Source: Lasiosphaeria ovina (lineage: Eukaryota > Ascomycota > Sordariomycetes > Sordariales > Lasiosphaeriaceae). From it: 64,000 bases of DNA. The notes beneath the pieces are model-generated. The model did not search any database and was not told where the DNA came from. It was given only the letters and a program-made list of their open reading frames with translations. Position numbers and translations under genes: made by a program. This document shows, in pieces, positions 31,478 through 41,372 of this stretch. The stretch spans positions 310,001-374,000 of the forward strand of contig JAULSN010000009.1 in NCBI GenBank assembly GCA_033439765.1. The letters run 5' to 3'. Every line of letters starts with the position of its first letter. Position 1 is the first letter of the stretch.

Positions 31478-31730
31478 CATTCAAGCTCACCCGCGAATGG
31501 TACCCGGGGCAGATGCCAGGGGGTTAGTAGCACCAAGGATGGCTTTAACGACAATGTTAAGTTTCTTGAGCTTCGTGTTAGAGATGGTGGAAAACTCATA
31601 GCGGCCGGTCTTGACGGCATCAAGACCCTCCCAAACAATAGCGACGATCGGGCCGCTGTTCATGTCTAAAGTAGAGGTTAGCAAGAACCCAAGAATCAGG
31701 TACGACGGTAAACATACAGGCGGCAAGGCT
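31478..31730 (-). pseudogene. Nucleoside diphosphate kinase fragment with introns
   Basis: Minus strand: exon piece [22 protein letters not shown] (about 31,608-31,671), an intron-like stretch with CTTAAC branch site and ...AAAG acceptor (about 31,550-31,607, its donor GT damaged), then exon [17 protein letters not shown] (31,490-31,549) ending at a GGTGAGC donor. Upstream another intron (GTATGT ... GCTAAC ... TTTAG, about 31,672-31,722) follows a short exon end. The catalytic histidine exon is missing. Intron retention shows DNA-level copying. Confidence 0.85.
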
Positions 31731-32424
31731 TTGTCTGAGTCCCGTGCACATTTTCGAGGAAGTTTTTGGTGGGAAACGATGCGTGTCTCGTATCGAGTTA
31801 CAAAAAACCAAAGAGGAAGCGCCTTCGGGTGCCGTCAATGGTGCCAGCAGCCGTAAAGGGACAATTGTGAGAGGGAGAAACGACCGCCGCCCTGCATACG
31901 ACATTAGTTTGATGGAGTCTAGGGAGAGCGCTAAAATCCTGTCTGAGTCCCGTTTAATGAAGCTGTACGGCTAGGAATAAAGATGTCTGCGTTACTGTTA
32001 GCAATCACCACCTTTCAGCCATTCTCAAAAGCCTGGTGGACAATAATGTCAAAATTGCTGTGGTGTCGACAAATAGCAGCACCTCCGTGTACGTGGCAAT
32101 TCCAAAGCCGGCTCATTTAGTAGTAGTTCTTGTAAAGACTAACTAGATAATCCGCCATCTCCCAGGGCTAAGCGCGCATTATCACAAATTATCGTTAATA
32201 GAACCACTGCATTTGACTGCATGCATACCTTATGCAGGAGTGGGAAATGATAGCAAGTGACAAAGCAGCCAGAATGTCCCACCCGCCGCTGCCCGACTTC
32301 ACCATGCGCCGGCCAATACCACCACGCCACCTCAACCCAAGCCATCATCCCATCATCCCATCGCCCCATCACCCCGACCATCCACTACAATGGCATCCCT
32401 ATGCTGCCGCCGGTTGAACTGACC
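31731..32424. other. No recognisable gene
   Basis: A short plus frame near 31,744-31,974 and scattered small frames occur. There is a run of CATCCCATCATCCCATC-like tetranucleotide-rich sequence near 32,345. No motifs. Confidence 0.4.
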
Positions 32425-32550
32425 ATCCCAGAATCACGCGCCGTCTTCGCGAGCTCAATGTCTTTCTCGGAGAGGCTCCCGTGCACCACAAATATTGCAG
32501 ACCTAGACTTCACCCCCCCAAGGGAATCATCCTCTCGGGCGGCGGCCACG
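32425..32550 (+). pseudogene. GMP synthase (glutamine amidotransferase domain) fragment
   Basis: TRRLRELNV, then in the +1 frame SERLPCTTNIADLDFTP, then back in the first frame PKGIILSGGG. This is the start of the class-I amidotransferase domain of GMP synthase (RRLREL...DFTPKGIILSGGP). The frame changes are +1 in a T run and +2 in a C run (7 C near 32,512), which together restore frame. About 40 codons are present with abrupt ends. Confidence 0.82.
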
Positions 32551-34355
32551 CTGATACGGCGCTTGTGCCGGAGCTCGTGCAGCCGGCAAAGAAAGTGAAG
32601 GCGGGGGTGCGAGAAGACGCAGTGGGTGAGGCGCCATGGGAAGAGCAGAGAGAACCGCGTGGATGCAGCAAAAAAGGTGGATTACCTAGCTCTGGGATCG
32701 ACCCAGGGCGGGAAACAGGACTACCCCGGCGCCAGACTGCCAGACTCGGAGTGTATAGGCTGTCCCTCCAGGAACGGAGAAGGGGGCAGAGGCTCGCAGT
32801 AGTCTTTAGGGTATGGCGGATATCACAGGGTAGGACGTGGAGTAGAATTAGAACATACACCAAGTCCGAAGCGGGATCCCGCTTCCAAGGCCAAGCAGGC
32901 TCTTATGGCTGCGGCTAGAGAAGGAAACAACGTCGCTCGGGAGCGAGATGGAGGGAAGAGTTGGAAGCGAGATGGCGGGCAGAGTAGGGAGCGAAATAGT
33001 TGGCATCGATAAGCTGCCAAAGGGCACTAATTCCTGGGACGAAGCCAGCGTAGCCAAACTTCAGATCAATCGTACCGTAATTGACTACATATGCATCCGG
33101 AATTGTCGAGATCACTGCTTTCTTGAGCTTCAAATGCAGCCGCCAAAGCCTTGGTGATCCGGTGGGTCCCTATAGTACTATGCGTAGGCTTTGTAGCGCC
33201 CCCCTCTACCACGGCGGGTAGTGGGCTTAGAAGCCTGAGTGCCAGATCTTCGTGATGCCTGTAGAGCAACAAGAGGCTCTCTCAGTCTCTCCCCATGCCC
33301 GCTCCCAAGTCCGTCCCAAGTCCGTCCAGCTCGAGTGAGCAACTCTAAATCCTTTCTGAACTCGTTCTAAACTGATTCCAAATTAATTAGACTTCAAAAC
33401 CCTTCGGTTGTATACCACGTCAAGTTTTGAGCCCTTGTCCGGAAGCTTACATCCTTCAACGTGGATGGTGCCACGTCTTTCTAGGTAGGTGAGCAGGGTA
33501 CTCACCAGTGGCAGGCAGTGACGATTGACCGTGGGAACCAATCACGAGTCCAAATCCCGCGTGTTCAATCTGCGTTGCTCAGCTGGTCGACGATAAAGGA
33601 CGCGTCGGCGGCGCGGTCCCAGTTGTCCCACGTAGGACTGTCCAGTTTGTACGTTTACTGTTTACTTCAGCTTGCTTGGGGCGTTATGTTTTCGACCTTC
33701 AATGCTTCGGCCACCACGCCTTCCATGTGGGAGGGCCTAGCAGACGCACAAAGCGCGGCTAGTAACCTTTCCCGTCTGTAGTGGGAGAAGGCTTCTCTTT
33801 CTCTTCGAGACGCAAGACGGGCGGTTGATCTGCCAAGAAGACCTGAGCGTGCGTGGTACGGAGCAGGTGGCACGTACGGCATTGCCATTCATTGTGGTTT
33901 TGAAGTTCGGGGGCTTGTTGATCCTTTCTAGCCCCCCGCACCGCCTCCCTTCCCTTCAGGGGAAAAAGCAAAGACCGATCGCCCGGAAACCTCTACTGTG
34001 CTTCAGAGACAGACGACAACACGGGCTGGTAATCGGGCCCAGACTTGTCGACAACGTCGTCGAGCGCCGCGGCGTACCGCCCCCCGCCGGAACTTTTCCT
34101 GCCACGACCTGTTGATGGAAACAAGAATGTTTCGACCCGGGCCGGCCGAGTGGAGTCGTGGCCGCTCGTCAGCGAGTTGGGACGAGCAAAGCCTCGGCCC
34201 CCGGCCCCGGACCATAAGCGGCATTTTGCGCGGCCGGCCAAACATTGGCCAGGCATCAGACGTATCAAAAATTCGGAATGGATTTCAGGCGGGCCGGCTA
34301 AGACCTGGGTCCATATGGCGTGGGGTGGCTGTGGTAATGTAGGATCAGGATCAGA
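32551..34355. other. About 1.8 kb without a recognisable gene
   Basis: The plus-strand stretch near 32,680-33,000 (VDYLALGSTQGGKQDYPG near 32,670) is coding-like but unassigned. Elsewhere overlapping frames of both strands give no motif. No transposon ends are seen. Confidence 0.4.
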
Positions 34356-34645
34356 TGGACGTGTATAAATATCCAAAGATGAACACGACTTTGGACGAGC
34401 GCTAAGGTTGGCTCAACTGACGCGACAATTTCAACGCACCACTCAGCATTTTACTCATCTCAATCGGCCTACGGATTTCCACCATGGCGAACGTGCTGAG
34501 TTAGCTGAGATGCTCGTCAACCAGTGTTTTCCTCCTTCCATCCACGACACTGTCTCCAGTTCTCTCCTGAAACACACACCGAATAAGAACATGCCCATAC
34601 ACGCACGAATATCTAAACCACCTACCGAAGATCCCAACACCTAGC
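34356..34645 (+). promoter_or_regulatory. Orphan promoter and truncated ORF
   Basis: TATA box GTATAAATATCC near 34,363, then a pyrimidine/A-rich leader and a start in near-ideal context, TCCACCATGGCGAAC (34,484). The ATG frame stops after six codons (MANVLS). Another frame (34,408-34,641) is open but unrecognised. This looks like the promoter and first codons of a gene whose body was lost or scrambled. Confidence 0.4.
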
Positions 34646-35079
34646 CGAAACACTCCAAGACAACAATAAAAAGTATCACCTACCGTACAACAACATAGAT
34701 TCCCAAGGACGAAAACCGATATCGTTCATACGATCTCATCAAGCTCCCAGGAAAAAAAAATGCTACAGATGTTCGTTATATATTGCACTCTTTTCGAGGG
34801 ATTCAAGCTTTATCAAAACCTTTTCGTCTTCTTCTGAATCAAGCCTTCGATCACTACGCGGCAGAGGAAATAGTATCGGACTGGATTGACAGTAGAGGGT
34901 TAGGTGGGTGGGTTGGATGTCGGAGGACATAGAAGAGAAGACGGCGTGGGGCTTGTAGCCGGGACAAAATCAGTTTACTTAGATCTGCAATATGGGGGGC
35001 AAAGAGGGAAGGTTTCACCATTTCCCTTTGTTTTCAGCTCGTCCTCTGTCCTCTGTCGACATTGCCATGTCTCGGCCGT

Positions 35080-36990
35080 CATTCTGGTTCCCCGTTTACT
35101 GCCGACTCCTCCTCATCATCCAGGTTAACACCCTTCCCTTCCCGAGCAAACCGGTCCCGGTCCCGCGGCAGGCTCTCGGTCTGCTTCGGCAGATGCGCCT
35201 TGTCCTCGTCCGTTTCAGCGGCTAACGAGCACGAGTCCCTGCTTTGCCTCATCACAATGCGTGTTTCCAAAGCAAAGGCGCGTGCCACTATCCAAGGCCG
35301 AGCAGCCCCCCCCCCCCGGTTCTCGGTGGCGCGAACGGAGGGGTTGGAGCTTATGAGCGCCACGAGTGCATATTTGTAAAGAATCGTGACCTATTGTGCC
35401 CAGAAGGCCCCGAAGCCAATCTTAAAGAGCCTTCAAACAACCACTAGAAGAACAAGAGCAAGATAAGGAAAATAAACGTGGAAGTTAATGTCGGGCTTCT
35501 TGCCACTCCCCTGCGAGCTCCATCTCTTCCTCCATAGCCGCTTGCCGTCCCTAAAGAAGGTGGTTGTTTCGAGATGCTCCCTAGTTCGCCGCCGTTCGCG
35601 TCCTTGCCGGTTTTAGAAGAAGTCTTGGCTTTCCATCATTCACTGGACGCCACTCCAATAGTTGTGCGATTGGCAAGATGGGTATCCTGTTGACTGGATC
35701 TGGGGATCTTGGTCGTCTTCTTCGTCTTCTCTTATGCCAAACACCACCCACTTGCGGATGAGCCCAGAACTGGGCAGCTTAATGAGCCCCATCGGCAGAC
35801 GCCACTCTCTCTTTGTTGTAAACTGGTTTTGCCCGTAGTTCCGGCCAGTTGTTGTCGACTCGGGGGTCGTGGGAGGTCGTGGTCTTGAACATGCACCACT
35901 CGGTTAGGAGGTGTATCAAGAACTGAACCTCGGAAAGGAATGTAGCGTCGTTGATGTCATCGAATTGGCCACGGAGGAAGTCGTCGATGTCCTTGTACCC
36001 GTCAACAGCTTGACTGTTCAGTTGATCGAGGTAGAGACGACGGATTCTATGCAGAACGGGTGGCCTTGCTTTTTTCCAGCTCTCGGGCTACAGATGCTTC
36101 TTCTGCCTCAGAGCCATGGTCTAGACGGCTGGGCGCCTTTCATGAACCTCGATGTCAAAGCAACTTTGTTTATCGCTTTTGCATCCTTTAGGACCTCCCT
36201 GCCATCCGTTTGGCATTTCTGGATGGCCGCGACCTCCTGCGGCAGTAGCGGCGTACCCCAAGATGAAGGTGCACGTGAGAGGGTAGACGTTGTTCGACTT
36301 CAGCTGTCTCTTGTAGCTATCGAGCGACATCTGATAGATGAATCATGTGTTGTTGAGTAGCATTCGTTGTTTTTTGGACGCGAGTCGTGCTTTCCGGTAA
36401 AGACTACTACTACTCAATGTGTCGAAAGTGACATCTTTGCCCTTCCATCCGTGCCAATATTGTTTCATCCGCTCTCTGGTGTATGCCAACAGCTTGACCT
36501 GTCTCTCGTCTGTCTGCACCGTCGCCTTCGACAAAATTCCTGCATCTCTTCCTTGGCAAGTACAGCCGCGTGTGTGTTGATGACCTCGCAGGCCGCCCGG
36601 TAGGTCTGGGCATTCAAGACGTCAATCAGGGCCCGAAGAACCTTGCCATCTTCGTCTGGAAGCTCATCACTATCGACGTTGGGGAAGGTTGTGAAAGTAA
36701 AAAGGTAATGTTGCCTTCCAGCGCCTGGCCGACCAGCATTCGAATCGTGGCGTATAGAAGAATGGCCTTGCTGGTGGTGGGCCGGAGCGTGAACGCAGAG
36801 TCACGCAGAGTCAAGCCATATCTTTCCACGTCGAGTGGTGTCCCAGGCACCACCTTTGTGCCCAAATGGACGCAGTTCAGCGGCTTGTTTCAAGAGTCCG
36901 AGGATTGCTCGGACTTGGGCCGGAATCTGTTCCCATTCCGGGTTGTACGATGGCGGCGGCTCGAACATGTCCACGCTAAATTCTCAAGAG
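35080..36990 (-). pseudogene. Large degraded gene, membrane-associated C-terminal region
   Basis: Ordered minus-strand coding blocks over 1.9 kb: MFEPPPSYNPEWEQIPAQ (36,960); GLTLRDSAFTLRPTTSK (36,810); FPNVDSDELPDEDGK and YRAACEVINTHAAVLAKEE (36,680-36,550); QVKLLAYTRERMKQYW (36,500); YKDIDDFLRGQFDDIND (35,990); REWRLPMGLIKLPSSG (35,800); hydrophobic INFHVYFPYLALVLLVVV (35,490) with stops (TGA, TAG) at likely W/Q positions; and a charged tail ending NLDDEEESAVNGEPE. Several frameshifts separate the blocks. The order and shared strand suggest one gene. I cannot name the family. Confidence 0.45.
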
Positions 36991-37599
36991 CTCGGAGGCT
37001 CAAGATGGCCCGTACCATTCCCATTTTTGGGCTCCTCCAAGGACGCGTTCAGCCTGACAGTGTCAGAGACAATAAGGCGAGGAGGCTGCCCCTGGCGGAC
37101 CACGTGAGATTCGCGCACCGTGCAAAACGGATGGATTGGCCCCCATGCAGGGCACTACCTCGGGGGGCAGCCAGTCTTCAGTCTTCCAATCACTGTGCGA
37201 TTTGACTGAGCCACCCCTTCCCATCCCAATGCCCTGCCCAAGTCGCCAAAACGTGGTTTACCAGCATTGGGCAGCTCGCATGAGCCGATACAAATTCGCA
37301 ACACAGCCTGCAATAAAAGTTTAGAGGAAGGGGCGGCGGGCATCTTCACTGCTTGTGCAGCCGAGGACAGCGGATGCGGCTTGTTCGTTCCTCAGCATCC
37401 TCTCGGACATGCTGCAGCGGAGAGCGTCCATGACAGGCATGAGAAACAGGTTGTTTGGTATGGCTATGCCCCATGTCTTGCTCCATGACTTGGGGATGAC
37501 GTAGACCTTCCAGCACGCGACCATTGCGGGATCGGATCGTGCACTGGGAAGTATAACATGTCTTCGTAGTGGTCGAAGCCGTGGCCAGAACCAGACAAT
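36991..37599. other. Unassigned; minus frame possibly coding
   Basis: The minus frame 37,330-37,560 reads KVYVIPKSWSKTWGIA, then NNLFLMPVMDALRCSMSE and is coding-like but unrecognised. It runs into DR repeat at about 37,600. Confidence 0.3.
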
Positions 37600-37667
37600 C
37601 GGACACGAGTTATCTTCCACATACATGCACACACCGTAACGATGGCCGTGGAGGCCGTAGGAGGGCT
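37600..37667 (+). repeat. DR repeat fragment
   Basis: GAGTTATCTTCCACATACATGCACACACCG and ATGGCCGTGGAGGCCGTAG are shared with 26,135-26,195. It leads directly into the palindromic repeat. Confidence 0.75.
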
Positions 37668-37877
37668 ATGGAGGTGGAGGCCGCATCAGGCCGCGGCGGA
37701 ATAGCCGCTCAGCGTGCCGCCCAGGCCCTGGAGAGCAACTACGGCATGGAGGTGGAGGCCTCATCAGGCCGCGGCGGAATAGCCGCTCAGCGTGCCGCCC
37801 AGGCCCTGGAGAGCAACTACGGCCTACGTGCTGCTGCCTCCGCCTCGCGGGGTGGTTCCTCGCCTTGGGTGATCTGA
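37668..37877 (+). CDS. Short ORF of two 26-residue repeats
   Basis: ATG at 37,668 opens two exact 78-bp units (37,668-37,745 and 37,746-37,823) encoding MEVEA(A/S)SGRGGIAAQR and AAQALESNYG, followed by LRAAASASRGGSSPWVI and TGA at 37,875. It is Ala/Gln/Arg-rich and may form a helix. It is the left arm of a palindrome, and a piece recurs at 60,295-60,355. Whether it is expressed is unknown. It may be part of the DR-encoded protein. Confidence 0.35.
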   Translation: MEVEAASGRGGIAAQRAAQALESNYGMEVEASSGRGGIAAQRAAQALESNYGLRAAASASRGGSSPWVI

Positions 37878-38066
37878 TGGAGGCCGAGGCAGCAGCAGCA
37901 CGTGGGCCGTAGTTGCTCTCCAGGGGCCTGGGCGGCACGCTGAGCGGCTATTCCGCCGCGGCCTGATGAGGCCTCCACCTCCATGCCGTAGTTGCTCTCC
38001 AGGGCCTGGGCGGCACGCTGAGCGGCTATTCCGCCGCGGCCTGATGAGGCCTCCACCTCCATACCC
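37668..38066. repeat. About 400-bp palindrome made of 78-bp units
   Basis: Two direct units on the left (37,668-37,823) are mirrored by two inverted units on the right (about 37,905-38,062; CCGTAGTTGCTCTCCAGGGC ... GGCCTCCACCTCCAT). The centre holds CTACGTGCTGCTGCCTCCGC against GAGGCAGCAGCAGCACGTGG. One extra G and a missing A are the main differences between arms. Confidence 0.9.
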
Positions 38067-38089
38067 GAAGCGCCGCGACATAGGCCTCC

Positions 38090-38305
38090 GTATCGGGACA
38101 TTATAGTTATAACTCAATATCATAATTTTGACGGAACATTATAGTTATGACTCAACATTACAGCTATGACTCAACATTATACTTTTGACGGAACATTATA
38201 GTTTTATTTTAACGGAACATTACAGCTATGACTCAATATTATAATTTGGATGGAACATTACAGATATGACTCAACATTACAGTTTAACGGAACATTATAG
38301 TTATA
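38090..38305. repeat. AT-rich GGAACATTATAG / ATGACTCAACATTA repeat array
   Basis: Irregular repeats of (G)GAACATTA(T/C)AG, followed by (C/T)TATGACTCAACATTA or TTTTAACGGAACATTA, five or more times. It sits directly upstream of the promoter of gene A. One unit (GTATCGGCGGAACATTATAGTTG) recurs at 41,218, again joined to CGAAGCGCC...GGCCTC. Confidence 0.8.
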
Positions 38306-38319
38306 CACAGATCAGCCAC

Positions 38320-38574
38320 ACAGGTATATAAACAACGCTCACCACCGCCTGGGCTCTGGAAGGCAGCTTCAACAAAACACCAACTCGATCGAAGTCTCGC
38401 TCGAAGTCTCTTTCGCTCGTCTCCCGCAAACTTTGCCTTCGCCATTCCATTCTCGCTTTACCTTCGCCATTCCATTCTCGCTTTACCTTCGCCATTCCAT
38501 TCTCGCTTTACCTTCGCCATTCCATTCTCGCGTCGCCATTTCGCATCCCCGTGCGTAAACTCGTAGCCGACGTC
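38320..38574 (+). promoter_or_regulatory. Promoter and 5' leader of gene A with 24-bp tandem repeat
   Basis: TATA box GTATATAAACAACGCTC at 38,332, then a leader with CGATCGAAGTCTCGCTCGAAG. CTTCGCCATTCCATTCTCGC(TTTAC) is repeated about four times with a 24-bp period (38,433-38,535). The same leader, with a different number of TTCGCTCGTCTCCC-type repeats, precedes gene B in reverse at 51,090-51,370. Confidence 0.65.
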
Positions 38575-39388
38575 ATGGAAAAGCTACGTGTTCATGTTGA
38601 GCGCTTTGACAACGCTGGCGCTCTTCAAAACCAGCAGAACATCCCCGCTGCCATCGAGGCTCCGGGACAGCAGATGAACGAGCAGATGGACCAGCGCTTC
38701 GGGCAAATGACCCAGCAGATCAACCAGCAGATGAACCAGCGCTTCGAGCAAATGACCCAGCAGATGACCCGGCAGATGAACCAGCAGAACATTCCCGCTG
38801 CCATTGAGGCTCGGGGATAGCAGATGAACGAGCAGATGGACCAGCAGAACATCCCCGCTGCCATCGAGGCTCCGGGACAGCAGATGCCAGCAGATGGACC
38901 AGCGCTTCGAGCAAATGAACGAGCAGATTCAAGCTTTGGGACAGCGAATGGACCTGCAGATCCATGCCTTGGGACAGCAGATCCATGCCTTGGGACAGTG
39001 AATGGACCAGCAGATTCACGCCTTAGGACAGCGAATGGACCAGCAGATTCACGCCTTGGGACGGCGAATGGACCAGCAGATCTACGCCTTAGGACGGCGA
39101 ATGGACCAGCGCTTCGAGCAAATGAACCAGCAGATTCAAGCTTTGGGACAGCGAATAAACCAGCAGATCCACGCCTTGGGACAGCGAATGGTCCAGCAGA
39201 TTCACGCCTTGGGACGGCGAATGGACCAGCGCTTCGATACTCTCGAACGCCGCCTATTTAATATCGATATTGCTACTATGAATGCACGCTTGCTTGTCAC
39301 CGACGATAGCGTTATTCTTGAGCAACCCGGGGGACGCGTCTTAGGTTACGAGCGAGGAGGGAGGGTTGTTGGGAAACGGAGGAGTTGA
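38575..39388 (+). pseudogene. Gene A: coiled-coil tandem-repeat protein, broken
   Basis: ATG at 38,575 starts MEKLRVHVERFDNAGALQ, then NQQNIPAAIEAPGQQM and MNEQMDQRFGQMTQQ. From 38,930 there are about eleven copies of an 11-residue unit, MDQQIHALGQR. A C-terminal part follows (LFNIDIATMNARLLVTDD near 39,258; ILEQPGGRVLGYERGG). The sequence predicts a long coiled coil. It is broken by TAG at 38,818 (GGGATAGCAG against GGGACAGCAG elsewhere), a frameshift near 38,885 and TGA at 38,999 (CGA to TGA). These are C-to-T changes plus an indel, so it was recently intact. Related to gene B. Function unknown. Confidence 0.7.
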
Positions 39389-39494
39389 TAGAGAGCCCGC
39401 TGGGCTGCCCGTATTGCGAATAGGTAAACCTTACTAAAGAGTTTATGCTTTCTCTGTACGGCGTATATGGGTTCCCTTGTGATTTTTCAAGCGT

Positions 39495-39729
39495 AGTTTT
39501 TCCTAGTTACGGCCCCAGTAGAGCTTGCACGCCGCAGCGGAGCAGTCGCCAATGGTGTTGACAGCCTTTCGATTCCTCGGCCCCTCGGAACTGCCCAGGC
39601 AGTAGAATCCAACCTTCACAAAGTCTTCCCCCAGCCATCAACCAACCCGGCTGTACGAAGCAAAACAGCCCGAAGCCTCCCTCCATCGTGTAACCAACCC
39701 CATAGAACGAAGGCATTACCAAATCTACG
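39495..39729 (-). pseudogene. C-terminal remnant of an unrecognised small protein
   Basis: Minus strand: VMPSFYGVGYTMEGG then, in a shifted frame, VKVGFYCLGSSEGPRN and NTIGDCSAAACKLYWGRN ending at TAG near 39,508. It is Cys-containing and aromatic-rich, as in small secreted fungal proteins, but no start or signal peptide is found. It abuts the gag start at 39,730. Confidence 0.3.
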
Positions 39730-40704
39730 ATGGTAGACGACAATACCCGCCTGCTCCGAGCAGACGTTCCACTCCTCGAGGAAGAAAAGAACCTGGTATA
39801 ATGGGACAGCTCTATCTGGGGTTATCTCAATATCTATGACCTCCAGAAGTATAGCTTTGAAGAGGTTAAGGAACCAGTTGTCGATGAGGATACCCCGGCC
39901 AATGTTGCTGCCCTTGTTCCACAGCAAAAGAAGGAGTGGCGAATGAGCAGAGCAGTCATCGTAGCGATGATGAATAACAGCCTCTCCCCTACTGTTCACG
40001 AGAGGCTAGTTGCCAGAGGCTGGGACCCTCGTGAATAGAACCCCAAGGTCACGTACGATCTAATTAAGGAAGTCCTTCCCCGCCTTATACAGGAAGCTGT
40101 TATGGACTTTGTTGTGGAGTTTGTGAAGATCGACCGACCTACCTTGACTTTAATGTAAGCCTTTCTGACAAGGCTACAATTTCTCTATAAGAAGATTGAA
40201 CATCTAAAGGCCGGAGTTACTGAAGAATTCCACCTCAACCTCCTAGTCGCCAAGCTTAAGAAGTCATACCCTGATCGCCATCTCTTCTGGCTCAACGGCT
40301 TGAAAGAGAAGACTCTGACCTGGAAGAAGCTGAACCAAGAGCTGGAGGAAATCGCCGTAAGCAAAGAAACTTTAGCAAAGTTTGCCAAACTTAATACAGG
40401 TGCAGAGACAAAGGCAAAAGAGATCAAGAGCAATAAGGAAGACAAGAGTAGGAAAGTTTGTGGAAACAATGGCTGCAAAGCTAATATTCCGACAATCTGG
40501 GAGCACAAGGCATGTGGTCATCATGGCTCAAAGAAGAGAACTCTATGTTGGATGTGCAATCCTGAACAAGCTCTAGATGACTGGCCAAAGAAGGCACAGG
40601 CCTTGGAGGATAAGAAGAAGCGTGAGACCTCTTCAGGCGTAATAACGGCTGTTGTTGTACATAACGGCTCTCACCGAACCCCTGGTACTGTAAATGCATA
40701 TTAA
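39730..40704 (+). pseudogene. Copia-type gag polyprotein, full-length frame with three stops
   Basis: ATG at 39,730 to TAA at 40,704 is exactly 325 codons in one frame. WDSSIWGYLNIYDLQK near 39,805 is the gag/UBN2-like start. DRHLFWLNGLKEKTLTW near 40,272 and a Cys/His-rich segment (KVCGNNGCKAN ... HKACGHHGSKKRTLCWMC, 40,455-40,560) follow. Only three internal stops occur: TAA near 39,798 (Q), TAG near 40,036 (W) and TAA near 40,156 (Q). No LTR or pol follows. Confidence 0.75.
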
Positions 40705-41372
40705 ATTCGTTAAGATGCTGGGAATAGAGTCTAGGAAGGTACCTTGGTATTGAGAAGGAAAGAGCAGAGCTCATATGTATACTACAACACTTTTCCCCAC
40801 TACACCACAACACGGCTTTTGCCATTGTTTACTTTACATAGATATCTCTGAATAGCTTCACATTAGAGTGTAGCCGATAGCCCTAGCTGGTAGGTGCATG
40901 GGCCATACGCCCGTGCACGGGTTCTCGCCCACACATTTAGTACGGGGATTTTCCCCTCCTAGAGTTAGCTAGCCAATGCACATCACACATTGTCAACCCA
41001 ACAAATGGAGTCTGCGCTATGTGCTGTCAGCCTCAAAGGGTGGCGTCCCGTTATCATGACCGTTCAAGGGGCTTCAGGGGGATTGAAAGGGGCGGGCACG
41101 CGACCCCGTGTTGACACCCGCTAAAAGGGGGGCGCACGCAGGGACGCGCGGGCTCTGAGACGGAGACGGCATTCTTCGGACCCGAAGCGCCCCACACCGG
41201 CCCCGACACAGGCCTCGTATCGGCGGAACATTATAGTTGTACGCCCAGCTGGCCTTCAGGGTTAATTGCTTCCTTCTCCCGTTGGCCACGATGCTGCTCT
41301 TTTGCTTCTTGTCCCTCACTGGGAATCATGCCTCCCAAAGGGACACTCATCCGTGGGACGCCTAGGCGATGA
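40705..41372. other. No gene; hairpin and dispersed repeat
   Basis: A perfect-stemmed hairpin GTGCATGGGC/GCCCGTGCAC (one mismatch) lies at 40,892-40,917. 41,040-41,120 (GGCGTCCCGTTATCATGACC ... GGCGGGCACGCG) is an inverted copy of 50,335-50,425. 41,180-41,235 repeats the CGAAGCGCC...GTATCGG...GAACATTATAG junction seen at 38,065-38,110. Confidence 0.6.

Noticed and set aside
30870..31601. 243-codon plus-strand frame as a single gene
   Set aside because: Only its first third matches FKS1, and that match leaves the frame by a 2-base insertion. The rest is unrelated, and its far end overlaps NDK exons on the other strand.
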